64,000 bases of DNA from NCBI GenBank assembly GCA_016720655.1, contig JADKKE010000015.1, forward strand, positions 8,997 to 72,996. Direction: 5' to 3'. Position numbers and translations under genes: made by a program. The first letter of the stretch is position 1; each line of letters begins with the position of its first letter. Under the pieces are notes generated by a model. It was not told where the DNA came from, did not search any database, and saw only the letters and a program-made list of their open reading frames with translations. Positions 1 to 7,866 of the stretch are shown piece by piece. The DNA is from Bacteroidota bacterium. Its GTDB lineage: Bacteria > Bacteroidota > Bacteroidia > AKYH767-A > 2013-40CM-41-45.

Positions 1-191
1 CTGTAAGCAGGTGTGTATTGAAAAACACAAGTATCCGGAACCCCATTCAGTGTTGCCCAACTATCAGGATTCAGATTCCCGTCAATATCCAGTGACCAGT
101 TTTCGAAGTCTCCGTTAGGAATCTGGGCTGCTAAATAAAATGGTCTTAAGAATAAAACCAGAATGAAGAGTGATGTAAAAATTTGTTTCAT
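1..191 (-). CDS. Secreted protein, N-terminal part (runs off left edge)
   Basis: The leftward frame opens with ATG at 191 and stays open to the window edge (63 codons). It begins MKQIFTSLFILVLFL, a basic start followed by a hydrophobic core and a likely cleavage after LAAQ, so a Sec signal peptide is clear. The mature part starts IPNGDFENWS, a stretch common at the beginning of Bacteroidota extracellular proteins that often end in a T9SS sorting domain; the C-terminus lies outside the window, so that cannot be checked. Function unknown. Confidence 0.75.
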   Translation of the reverse strand, partial: MKQIFTSLFILVLFLRPFYLAAQIPNGDFENWSLDIDGNLNPDSWATLNGVPDTCVFQYTPAY

Positions 192-721
192 GGTGCATGG
201 TTTTAGTACTGTTTAATTAAATGTACAAGGATTTTCCATATCTCAGCACAGAAGCATAATAATTCATCCTTTTTTCTATAATTAGTACAGTATTTTCGAA
301 TATCAAGCTAAGATCTATTAACCGTAAATGAGCGAAACACCGTAACCTATTACCGAATCCAATTTAAAACAGTCCTACCCTGCGGGAGGAAAATTGGACC
401 TTATTTTAATTGCTCCAGGCAAGAGCTGGTTTCACATTGTCAACTTGGAATTAAAAAACAATCAAACAGAAAACTTCCAACTCTAGTCTTATAGCAATAG
501 GATTTTTACAAAAAACCTTTAAAATTCTTTCTCATTGAAAGCAACAGTATTCGATTCATCATGTGATTCTTGTCATTTCTTCGTTCATGTGGATCTCCTA
601 ATTTCGCTTTGTGGAGAAGTGGCTCTTTTTTCAATGGCACTACTTTACATGGCAAGATTATATATTCCCAATTATTGTGAAACGTTCCCAATCGTTCTTT
701 ACCATAAAACAAAACACGATT
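192..721. other. Intergenic stretch, 530 bp
   Basis: No convincing gene. Short ORFs on both strands here have no signal peptide, no family resemblance and overlap one another. A small GC-rich dyad (TCC-TACCC-TGC-GGGAGGA) lies near 372-389, but no T run follows it on either strand, so it is not a confident terminator. Confidence 0.4.
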
Positions 722-1363
722 ATGAATGCATTTAATAGATGTATCGTATTGCTCCTTTTTACAACACATTATTTGTTTGCACAAGATACGATCACCAAAG
801 AAGGCTTAAAAACAATCCGTACACCGCATACATTTTCATCTCCGATTCCTAAAAACAATTACGATTCCCCTGATCATGAAGTGCAGGTTTGTAAAGCATG
901 TCATGGTCCGGATCGAAATGAACTTGTTACAAAAGATTCACTCTTCTTTAATATCAAACCATCGAAATCTTTTTATGAATTGTTTGGTCACTATGCTTTC
1001 AGTAATTGTGCGATTGTGACACAAGTAAATGCACCGGATGGAATTTCTTCCAATTGCCTGACATGTCACGATGCTTCTGTTGCATCGGATCGAGTGTACC
1101 GTCAGCCCGGAGGAATCGTCGGAACCGGAGCGCTCACTTTAATGAGCAGTCATCCGATATCCTTTGTCTATGACACAGCATCAACCGAATTCTGGCCAAT
1201 CACTCATAAATATAACGCCACGAATACAGTTCGGGATTTACTGGATGAAAATTTCATGGTGCAATGCACTTCCTGTCATACGATGCACGGCAATGAATTC
1301 CCTCATTTCCTGAGAACAAGTAATGAAAATTCGGAATTGTGTATTGTTTGTCATAAGCGTTGA
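722..1363 (+). CDS. Periplasmic tetrahaem cytochrome c-like protein
   Basis: Protein of 213 residues. The frame is open from 611, but ATG at 722 gives MNAFNRCIVLLLFTTHYLFA, a clean signal peptide, so I chose that start. Four haem-binding CXXCH motifs are visible: CKACH, CLTCH, CTSCH and CIVCH, the last just before the end. The pattern resembles the doubled-CXXCH family of small multihaem electron carriers exported to the periplasm. No other axial ligands can be assigned by eye. No partner oxidase or reductase is next to it; downstream lies the toxin-antitoxin island. The physiological electron donor and acceptor are unknown. Confidence 0.8.
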   Translation: MNAFNRCIVLLLFTTHYLFAQDTITKEGLKTIRTPHTFSSPIPKNNYDSPDHEVQVCKACHGPDRNELVTKDSLFFNIKPSKSFYELFGHYAFSNCAIVTQVNAPDGISSNCLTCHDASVASDRVYRQPGGIVGTGALTLMSSHPISFVYDTASTEFWPITHKYNATNTVRDLLDENFMVQCTSCHTMHGNEFPHFLRTSNENSELCIVCHKR

Positions 1364-1390
1364 ATAATACTCATGTCCTTGATCAACATC

Positions 1391-1540
1391 ATTGAAAAGC
1401 AAAAAGCTCCATTCTTGCGAAATGAGGATTAATGGCTTCTGAAAAAGCAAAAGTAGAGGTCCCGACTGGCCATTAATTTAAATGGTCTTAATTTGCCTTG
1501 CCGCTGCAAAGAGTAGTTTTGAAAAGCGTTCGTAGGTGAA
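1391..1540. repeat. Diverged direct repeat A: tRNA-Cys 3' end plus terminator remnant
   Basis: This ~150-bp stretch aligns along its length with 3098-3246. Both contain GAAAAGCAAAAAGC, ATTCTTGCGAAATGAGG, TGGCTTCT, then GAGGTCCCGA, then an alignable tail of about 70% identity. The GAGGTCCCGA part equals the 3' end of the tRNA-Cys gene at 5051-5121. In this copy the terminator-like hairpin has decayed. It marks the left border of the HicAB-HigBA module, so the two copies look like old attachment-site duplications. Confidence 0.65.
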
Positions 1541-1644
1541 GCGTTTGGGAGCCGGAAGTAGAGAAATTGTAGCAAAAAGGGTGTTTAAATTGTTTACTTT
1601 TTCCTTGCCCAAAGCTAATTTGAAAGAAATCGTCAAAGAATTTA

Positions 1645-1676
1645 TTTTGCAAAGGTAATATATATATTACCTTTGC
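1645..1676 (+). promoter_or_regulatory. hicAB promoter inside a 28-bp perfect palindrome
   Basis: Positions 1649-1676 are a perfect palindrome; each half reads GCAAAGGTAATATA. A Bacteroidota -7 element TACCTTTG lies at 1668-1675 and a -33 TTTTG at 1645-1649, 18 bp apart, so the palindrome covers the core promoter. HicB antitoxins with a DNA-binding domain usually repress their own operon, so this is the expected operator. The -7 box is only 4 bp from the hicA ATG at 1680, so the transcript would be nearly leaderless. Confidence 0.75.
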
Positions 1677-1679
1677 CAA

Positions 1680-1865
1680 ATGAAGTACAATGAATTTCTG
1701 AGGCTCCTTAAAAAAGATGGGTGGTACATTCTAAGAGTTGAAGGTAGTCACCATATCATGGCTCATCCAACAAAGAAAGGTACACTCACAGTACCGGTTC
1801 ATGGAAGTAAGGAAATCGGAAAAGGACTGGCAAATAAAATACTTAAGGCTGCAGGGCTCAAATAA
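1680..1865 (+). CDS. hicA: HicA toxin, mRNA interferase
   Basis: Protein of 61 residues, normal for HicA. It has the dsRNA-binding-like fold signature of the family: the GWYILRVEGSHHIMAHP stretch with the catalytic His of GSHH, then TVPVHGSKEIGKGLANKILKAAG. HicA toxins cleave mRNA and tmRNA in the cytoplasm and are neutralised by HicB. hicB follows 53 bp downstream in the same direction, the usual toxin-first order. The start is the first ATG, directly after the palindromic promoter. Confidence 0.93.
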   Translation: MKYNEFLRLLKKDGWYILRVEGSHHIMAHPTKKGTLTVPVHGSKEIGKGLANKILKAAGLK

Positions 1866-1918
1866 ATGTGGAATTCAATAAATAGCAAAATAAATTTCAA
1901 GTAATAAATTCGGAAAAA

Positions 1919-2302
1919 ATGAAAATTAAAGTAATTATCGAAAAAACAAGTGATGGCTTTTCTGCCTACGCGGAGAAGATTTCACTACCTGTTGGGACAA
2001 TGGGAGATTCAATCGAAGAGATTCGAAAAAACATGATCGACGCATTGAATCTTCATCAGAAGCATCATCATAAAACCTTGGTAAAAGAAACTGATTTGGA
2101 TTTTCAGTTCGACCTCGCTTCATTCTTTGCCTATTACAAGGTTATCAATGCAAAAGCACTTGGCGAACGAATAGGCATGCATCAATCATTGCTTGCACAA
2201 TATATCTCCGGTAAAAAGAAACCTTCTTCACGCCAGGTTGAGCGTATTATGGAAGGTATACAAGAGGTGGCTCATGAACTAATTAGGCTGAAGATTGCCT
2301 GA
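1919..2302 (+). CDS. hicB: HicB antitoxin with HTH domain
   Basis: Protein of 127 residues. The N-terminus (MKIKVIIEKTSDGFSAYAEKI ... GDSIEEIRKNMIDAL) is the partial RNase H-like HicB fold that plugs the toxin. The C-terminal half contains an XRE-type helix-turn-helix (LGERIGMHQSLLAQYISGKKKPSSRQVERI), which in HicB proteins binds the operator of its own operon. It pairs with the adjacent hicA, and the 28-bp palindrome at 1649-1676 is the likely binding site. Confidence 0.92.
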   Translation: MKIKVIIEKTSDGFSAYAEKISLPVGTMGDSIEEIRKNMIDALNLHQKHHHKTLVKETDLDFQFDLASFFAYYKVINAKALGERIGMHQSLLAQYISGKKKPSSRQVERIMEGIQEVAHELIRLKIA

Positions 2303-2311
2303 GATTATTTG

Positions 2312-2677
2312 TTAATACTCTTTCACAAGAGCATTCAAAGGTATATTCAGAAATTCATTTAGATTTCGAATCATCTCAAGAGTTAATTTCCGTTTCCTAT
2401 TAAGAATTTTCGAAACTTTATCCTTACCGCCTAAATACTGTGCGAGATCTTTTTGTTTCAGGTTTTGTTGTTCCATTCTGTACTTGATTGCTTCAATTGG
2501 ATCGGGGGAGTTGATATGGAAATTTTCGTTTTCATATCGCTCAATTAAAATTGCAAGAACATCAGCAATGTCGCTTTCCTTTGTTCCCTTTTTAGCTAGG
2601 AATAACTTTTCAAACATGGACAGTGCTTTATTGTATTCCTTTTCGGTTCTAATTATTTTGAATTCCATAATTACCAA
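2312..2677 (-). CDS. higA: HigA-type antitoxin, XRE helix-turn-helix
   Basis: Protein of 121 residues; ATG at 2668 is an alternative start. The C-terminal half holds a helix-turn-helix (YRMEQQNLKQKDLAQYLGG, then KVSKILNRKRKLTLEMIRNL), as in HigA antitoxins with an extended N-terminal region. It follows higB by about 9 bp, giving the toxin-first order of higBA. It should bind and neutralise HigB and repress the operon, probably at the dyad 3022-3040. The gene converges on hicB: stop codons are about 10 bp apart. Confidence 0.88.
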   Translation of the reverse strand: MVIMEFKIIRTEKEYNKALSMFEKLFLAKKGTKESDIADVLAILIERYENENFHINSPDPIEAIKYRMEQQNLKQKDLAQYLGGKDKVSKILNRKRKLTLEMIRNLNEFLNIPLNALVKEY

Positions 2678-2686
2678 TCTTTTGTT

Positions 2687-2989
2687 TTAGTAAACTTCTA
2701 TGGTTGCCACATCTATTTTATTGTATTCTGCATGTGGGCCGATAAACTTAATGAATAACCAACTCTTTTGATAATTTATGCTGGCGACAAGTCTGTATTT
2801 ATTCCCTTTAATATTAAAGACTACTCTGTCATTCGTTACGATATCTGCCGTTGCAAAATCGCCAATGACATCGTTGGGTTTACGCCAGGATTTTGATGCC
2901 ACATCGTTATACCATAGTTCGAGAGGCTTTTTGGAGTCCGCATGCTTTTTCCAGAATTTTATCAAAGTCCCCCGGTTGTGGATATTCAT
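2687..2989 (-). CDS. higB: HigB-type toxin, RelE-fold mRNA interferase
   Basis: Protein of 100 residues. The middle part, KSWRKPNDVIGDFATADIV, NDRVVFNIKGNKYRLVASI and the end KSWLFIKFIGPHAEYNKID, are the typical blocks of the HigB family (type II toxin RelE/ParE fold), including the conserved FNIKGNKYRL strand and the FIGTHAEYD-like tail, here FIGPHAEYN. HigB cleaves mRNA in association with ribosomes. It is the first gene of a two-gene leftward operon with higA. Confidence 0.92.
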   Translation of the reverse strand: MNIHNRGTLIKFWKKHADSKKPLELWYNDVASKSWRKPNDVIGDFATADIVTNDRVVFNIKGNKYRLVASINYQKSWLFIKFIGPHAEYNKIDVATIEVY

Positions 2990-3021
2990 TGAACCACTTT
3001 TACAGAGCTAATATACAACAT

Positions 3022-3040
3022 AGTTGCCATAATGGCAACT
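3022..3040 (-). promoter_or_regulatory. higBA operator dyad over the -33 region
   Basis: A perfect 9+1+9 dyad, AGTTGCCAT-A-ATGGCAACT, lies 33-51 bp before the higB ATG. Read leftward, TTG of the dyad serves as a -33 element, followed after 20 bp by TATATTAG, a near match to the -7 consensus TAnnTTTG. Repression of higBA by HigA at such dyads is the known mode of regulation. Confidence 0.65.
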
Positions 3041-3097
3041 TTTAAAATAAGGGTATTTTATAGTGTTTTTGTGTCCGGCATAGTCCTAATATTTCCT

Positions 3098-3246
3098 AAT
3101 GAAAAGCAAAAAGCCTCATTCTTGCGAAATGAGGCTTGATGGCTTCTAATGAATAGAAATTGGAGGTCCCGAGCGGATTTGCGTGGTTTTTATATGCTCT
3201 TGGTTTGCTTGCCGATGCGGAGAGGGGTTTTGAATCGCGAGTCATG
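3098..3246. repeat. Direct repeat B: tRNA-Cys 3' end plus terminator copy
   Basis: Counterpart of 1391-1540. It holds an 18-bp exact match to the 3' end of tRNA-Cys (AGGTCCCGAGCGGATTTG at 3164-3181 versus 5051-5068). On the minus strand the tRNA end is followed by an intact hairpin (GCCTCATT at 3113-3120 pairing with AATGAGGC at 3128-3135) and a T-rich stretch, as for a tRNA terminator. The rest of the tRNA is missing. It separates the HicAB-HigBA module from the Fic module. Confidence 0.75.
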
Positions 3247-3303
3247 GGCGAGTCGAATTGGAATTTCTTTAATAATAAGTTAGTAGAGTTTCTTTATTCT
3301 TCA

Positions 3304-4766
3304 TTACCCTCTTTCAGCATACACAAAAATCACATCAAAGTCTAATTTCTCCACTGACCCCAGTATCTCTATTTCTATACGTATTGGATATTCATTCATC
3401 TTAAGTGGTTTCATTGTAACACTTAATGGAATATTTAGAGCTTTCGTGAAATTGAATATTGGTTCATAGTGCATTGGGCTAACGTATGCACCTATAAGGT
3501 ACGTATCTGTAAACGTGCCACCTCTGCTTGTGTATCCTTTAATGATGAAATACAATCCTTGATCTAGTAATTTCTTAGACCAATCTTCCGGTCTTTCCCA
3601 TTTGAATAGTGGAGTCAATATAATTTTATTAATCTCAATGTACGAGCTATTGTTTATTAAGGTGAATTCCTTCTTGCGGATTCCATCAGTGAGTTTAAAC
3701 ATCAAACCCGTTTTTAGTATGGTTTGATTTTCTACTACATAGTTTGTTCCGGCACCGATGCCATACTTAGAGATTATTTTATTTTCAACCATGTTATTAA
3801 GGATTTTTTTACTGTTGGTAATGGGATATATAAACTCTTTGCTATTTCGCTCGACTTACTTCCGGGACGATTTTCAATGAACGAAACGATGTTTTTTTCT
3901 TTAGGACCCAATGGCGAAGAACTTTCCTTTGTTTTTAACTTCTCCATTAACAATTCCTGTATATTCACTAAACAGTCTAAAAAGAAAACGACCCACTCAT
4001 CAACATTTTCTCCCGGTCTTTTCCTTTGGGTTTGCATCAATACTTCATAATACTCTATTTTTCTGCTTTCAATTTCATGTTCGAAACTGATGTATTGAAT
4101 CCATTTATATCCTTGCTTCAGTAGTAACAGGGTGCCTAACAATCTACTCAGTCTACCGTTCCCGTCTTGAAAAGGATGTATGCTTAGAAAATCATAAACG
4201 AATATTGCGGACTTTACTATTGGTAAAGTTTCTTGATCGGATTGATACCATTCGATCAACTGTCGCATCGCTTCTTCTGTTTCTATCCCAGGCTCTGTTG
4301 TTTTAAAAACAATTTGTTTACTTCCGTCGACATGATTTGCTTCGACGGCATTTGAAACTTGTTTGTAATCTCCTCTATGCCATTCGTCTTTTTCGCTATG
4401 GCGCATCAAAATCTTATGCAGATTTTTAATATTACTTTCAGTAAGTTCAATATCATTGAAGGACTCTGTGATTACATTCAAAGCATCAAAGTATCCGGCC
4501 ACTTCTTGCTGGTCTCTTTCCTCGAGCTTCGATACTTTCAATCTATCAATTAGCACTTCTACTTCTGCATCTGTCATCTTGGAGCCTTCGATTCGGGTTG
4601 ATGCACCAACACTTCTGACTGTTGCAATCGCTTTTAATTGTTTCAGACTTTGCCCTTCTCTCTTCTCAATGATTGTCCATTCAGCATCGAAGCGATCAAC
4701 TTTGCTGATGTCCTTCATGAGGGACATCGTTAAACTGAGCGAGAATAAATGTATTTTTTGAGCCAT
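3304..4766 (-). CDS. Fic-domain AMPylase-type protein, frameshifted at an A7 run
   Basis: The first part (4766 to 3774) has the Fic active-site motif HPFQDGNGRLSR and, upstream, the inhibitory motif STRIEGS, fitting (S/T)xxxE(G/N), so it should be a self-inhibited Fic enzyme transferring AMP or a similar nucleotide onto a target protein. The winged-helix C-terminus (LYIPLPTVKK) breaks at an A7 run (3804-3810); one extra A would join it to MVENKIISKYGIGAGTNYV and a further ~140-residue C-terminal domain that ends at 3304. The open frame extends to 4808, but that region is the promoter, so ATG at 4766 (MAQKIHLF) is preferred. The break may be a sequencing error or real slippage. Confidence 0.82.
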
Positions 4767-4775
4767 TTGATACGG

Positions 4776-4860
4776 TATGATGCGCAAATATACGACAATT
4801 GATATCAAAAGTCAATTAAAAGTGATACGAAATGATACACTAATATCCGTAAAATGATGC
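4776..4860 (-). promoter_or_regulatory. fic promoter with repeated GTATCA operator motifs
   Basis: Read leftward, TTG at 4815-4813 and TATATTTG at 4792-4785 are 20 bp apart, a good Bacteroidota promoter. Around it the unit GYATCATWYCGTATCA appears twice, upstream of the -33 and just after the -7, with a third half-copy further up. Such phased repeats suggest a repressor site, possibly for the winged-helix part of the Fic protein itself. Confidence 0.6.
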
Positions 4861-5016
4861 GGAATGCTGAAAAATGCCCTAATTAAACTAAAATGGCAAA
4901 AGATTGAAACATTTCATTACACTGAAACATCTCCGAATCATTTATGAGCAGTATCTAGCGGAACGGAGCAGAAATGACACTTGAAATCAATTCAGAAAAG
5001 TGCATAAAAGCGAAAA

Positions 5017-5041
5017 CCGCCAACCTTTTATGGATTGGCGG
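5017..5041 (-). terminator. tRNA-Cys terminator
   Basis: CCGCCAA pairs with TTGGCGG around an 11-base loop. On the minus strand it lies 10 bp after the tRNA 3' end and is followed by TTTTCGCTTTTA. Confidence 0.7.
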
Positions 5042-5050
5042 CTCTGGTTG

Positions 5051-5121
5051 AGGTCCCGAGCGGATTTGAACCGCTGTACAAAGTTTTGCAGACTTCTGCC
5101 TAACCACTCGGCCACAGGACC
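5051..5121 (-). tRNA. tRNA-Cys (anticodon GCA)
   Basis: 71 nt. Acceptor arm GGTCCTG pairs with CGGGACC (one G-T pair) and the discriminator base is T, as expected for tRNA-Cys. The D arm contains GCCGAGTGGTTAGGC, the anticodon arm GAAGT-CTGCAAA-ACTTT with anticodon GCA, and the T arm AGCGG-TTCAAAT-CCGCT. CCA is not encoded. Its 3' 18 bp are duplicated at 3164-3181, so it is a likely integration site for the island to its left. Confidence 0.95.
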
Positions 5122-5263
5122 ATGAAATCGGGTTGCAATGATAGTAAAAAGTAACGTAGGTTCATCGCTACGAATGGCTTTTTTTACGTGTTTTTTGGTA
5201 AAAGTTGAGGTTTTCGATTAAATGAGGGGGAGTTTTGGGGCTGAGATTCAGCAGTCTGAGAGA

Positions 5264-5303
5264 AGGGACGGGGGACGGGGGACGGGGGACGGAAACGGGG
5301 AAG
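5264..5303. repeat. Heptamer array, unit GGGACGG
   Basis: About five copies of a 7-bp unit GGGACGG with small variation. The same unit recurs at 9445-9488, 9971-10108 (inverted), 11991-12055 (inverted, inside a gene) and 13214-13242 (inside a gene). Confidence 0.85.
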
Positions 5304-5355
5304 GGAAAGAATGAAGACTTCCTTTGAATTCTCGAAAGGTGTTTAAGAATCGAAA

Positions 5356-5717
5356 TCAAGAAAGAGTTCTCTTCTCTTCTATCGTAATGCTGACTGATTC
5401 AACATCTCCATTCATCGGCGGTGCAATCTTGTTACGCAAACTTTGACTGCATCAATGCGCGGAATGGAATTCAAAAGTGATAAAGCAATTCTTCTTCCTA
5501 CATGCTCAATAAGCTTCGAAGGAATCGCCATTTCTTTTTTTACAATTTCGAACACATCACAATAATCAACTGTGAGATTCAGGTTGTCGGTTTTGGCGGC
5601 TTCGGAAAAATCTGTTTCAATCGTAACATCAACAGAATAGTTGCCACCGATTTTTGTTTCCTCCGGAAGACAACCGTGGTATGCGTAGAAACGGATTGAA
5701 TTAAGATGGATGATCAT
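5356..5717 (-). CDS. folB: Dihydroneopterin aldolase, one frameshift near the end
   Basis: Converts 7,8-dihydroneopterin to 6-hydroxymethyl-dihydropterin in folate synthesis. The start MIIHLNSIRFYAYHGCLPEE carries the conserved YHGxxxEE signature, and YCDVFEIVKKEM and KLIEHVGRRIA follow family spacing. The frame stops early at 5412 (RLHRR), but one added base near 5431 restores KIAPPMNGDVESVSITIEEK to a stop at 5356, giving the usual length of ~120 residues with the conserved K-x-PP motif. A sequencing error is the likely cause. Confidence 0.85.
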
Positions 5718-5734
5718 GTCGAAAGAAACCGATG

Positions 5735-5975
5735 GGTTAATTGTAGATTTTAGATTGCTGATTGTAGATTAGCGTGGCGTTGAACTGGGGCTCATAACTC
5801 AATAACTCAATTGATTGCTGATTGTAGATTGATGCTCGGTTAAATGAACGGAAATAACTCAATAACCTAATAACTTAATAACCCAATTGATTGTAGATTG
5901 ATGATTGCTGATTATAGATTATCGCGGCTTTGAACTACGGCCAATAACTCAATAACATAATAACATAATAACCAC
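5735..5975. repeat. Heptamer (ATTGTAG) and octamer (AATAACTC) arrays between folB and glnS
   Basis: Three blocks of a 7-bp unit (ATTGTAG, ATTTTAG, ATTGCTG, ATTGATG) alternate with blocks of an ~8-bp unit (AATAACTC, AATAACCT, AATAACTT). The 7-bp unit reappears inside the kinase-fusion gene at 32041-32074, the 8-bp unit at 19885-20215 in inverse orientation. No coding sequence here. Confidence 0.8.
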
Positions 5976-5979
5976 ACAA

Positions 5980-7655
5980 TTATTCAAACGTCACAACCGT
6001 CTGATGCTTCGCCCAGGAATCTTTCAACACAACCGTGCGATTGAACACCAATTTTCCGGGTTGGCTGTCTTTGTCGGCGCAGAAATATCCTTTGCGGATA
6101 AACTGAAATTTATCACCGGCGACAGTTGTGGCAAGCGATGGTTCTGCTTTTGCATTTGCAATTACATGCAGACTCGTTGGACTCATGTATTCTTTGAAAT
6201 CACCTTCTTCACTCGCAGGGTTTTCTACACGGAACAAACGATCGTATAAACGTACTTCTGCATCGATTGCATTTGACACACTCACCCAATGAATGGTTCC
6301 TTTCACATTTATACCACTGGTATCATGCCCACTTCTACTTTCCGGAATATACGAGCAACGGATTTCGGTAATGTTACCATCATCATCTTTGTCGTAACTA
6401 TCGCACTGAATGATATAGGCATTCTTCAATCGCACTTTTAAGCCCGGACCCAAACGGAAAAACTTCTTCTCGGGATTTTCTTTGAAGTCTTCCCGCTCAA
6501 TCCATAGTTCACGACTGAAAGGAAGATCCCGCTCTCCCCCATCTTCTTTCTCCGGATTATTTTCTCCTTTGAGAATTTCGGATTTGCCTTCCGGATAATT
6601 CGTGATGACCAGTTTCACCGGATCCATCACCACCATCACACGATTCGCGATTTTGTTGAGATCTTCGCGTACACAAAACTCCAGCATGCCCACATCAATC
6701 ACATGCTCACGTCGGGCAACACCTATCATGTCGCAAAATTTCCGGATGCTTTCCGGTGTATAACCGCGCCTCCGCATCCCACTAATGGTGGGCATACGCG
6801 GATCGTCCCATCCGCTTACATGATTCTCTTTTACCAGTTGGAGCAATTTGCGTTTGCTCATCACTGTGTAATTCAAATTCAAGCGCGCGAATTCGTACTG
6901 ATGACTCGGAAAAATTCCAAGCTTCTCAATAAACCATTCGTAAAGCGGACGATGAACTTCAAATTCCAAAGTACATATTGAATGTGTGATGTTCTCGATT
7001 GAATCGCTTTGTCCGTGCGCGTAATCGTACATCGGATAAATACACCAGGTGTCACCGGTGCGGTGATGCGGAGTGTGTTTAATCCGATACATGATCGGAT
7101 CACGCATGTGCATGTTCGGCGAAGCCATGTCCACATTTGCACGCAATACTTTTTCTCCGTCTTTGAATTCTCCTTTGCGCATGCGTTCGAACAAGTCGAG
7201 ATTTTCTTCTATACTCCTGCTCTTGTACGGACTGTCTTTCCCGGGAACAGTTGGTGTGCCTTTTAATGCAGCAATTTCTTCAGGAGTTGAATCGTCAACA
7301 TAGGCCAGACCTTTTTTAATCAGCTCGACTGCAAAATCATACAACTTAGGAAAATAATCTGATGCATAAAATTCATTTGCCCATTCGAAGCCAAGCCATT
7401 TGATATCTGCTTTGATGCTGTCGACATATTCGGTTTCTTCTTTCTCAGGATTGGTATCGTCGAAACGAAGATTTGTTTTACCATTGAATTCTTTTGCAAG
7501 ACCAAAATTCAGGCAAATACTTTTGCATGGCCAATGTGTAAATAACCATTCGGCTCCGGTGGGAAGCGTGTGAGTACACGTCCATTGTGCTTTGCATTCT
7601 TTATGTCTTCCCGGATTATTTCTTCTAAAAAATTCGGACCTTTTTCTGTGCTCAT
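5980..7655 (-). CDS. glnS: Glutaminyl-tRNA synthetase, one frameshift
   Basis: Charges tRNA-Gln with glutamine. The class I HIGH motif is in PPEPNGYLHIGHAK, and the KMSKS equivalent is VMSKRKLLQLV followed by GWDDPRMPT, typical of GlnRS rather than GluRS. The C-terminal beta-barrel anticodon domain is complete. One missing A in a short A run (7521-7524) splits the gene just after HIGHAK; adding it gives KSICLNFGLAKEFNGK and continues into the long frame. The start MSTEKGPNFLEEII at 7655 matches family length (~558 residues) better than the ATG at 7712. Confidence 0.92.
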
Positions 7656-7689
7656 ATACTTTCTTTCTTCGCTTTGGGTCTTAAGGTCT

Positions 7690-7840
7690 TTACGAGAGAT
7701 TATTTCGCGCAAAGACGCAAAGAGCGCAAAGGTTTGATGGGTGTTTTAAAAAGTTGTTAGTTCTTAATATGTGGAATACTTAAAGCAAGTTTACATCCTT
7801 CTCTGCGTACTTTGCGTCTTTGCGCGAAACATTTTCTTCC
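7690..7840. repeat. GCAAAGAC-type octamer repeats upstream of glnS
   Basis: Runs of GCAAAGAC/GCAAAGAG (7706-7733) and the inverse CTTTGCGT/CTTTGCGC (7802-7828) form an inverted pair around ~70 bp of AT-rich sequence. The same unit is found at 18190-18565 and 34205-34390. Confidence 0.75.
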
Positions 7841-7866
7841 CAGCCGGACAATGGCCACAACGTTTT

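Noticed and set aside
1456..3181. Two extra tRNA genes
   Set aside because: Only the 3' ends (10 and 18 bp) match tRNA-Cys; no anticodon or D arm is present.
5168..5359. 63-codon leftward ORF with PRPPSPVPS
   Set aside because: Low-complexity translation of the GGGACGG array; it also overlaps the restored end of folB.
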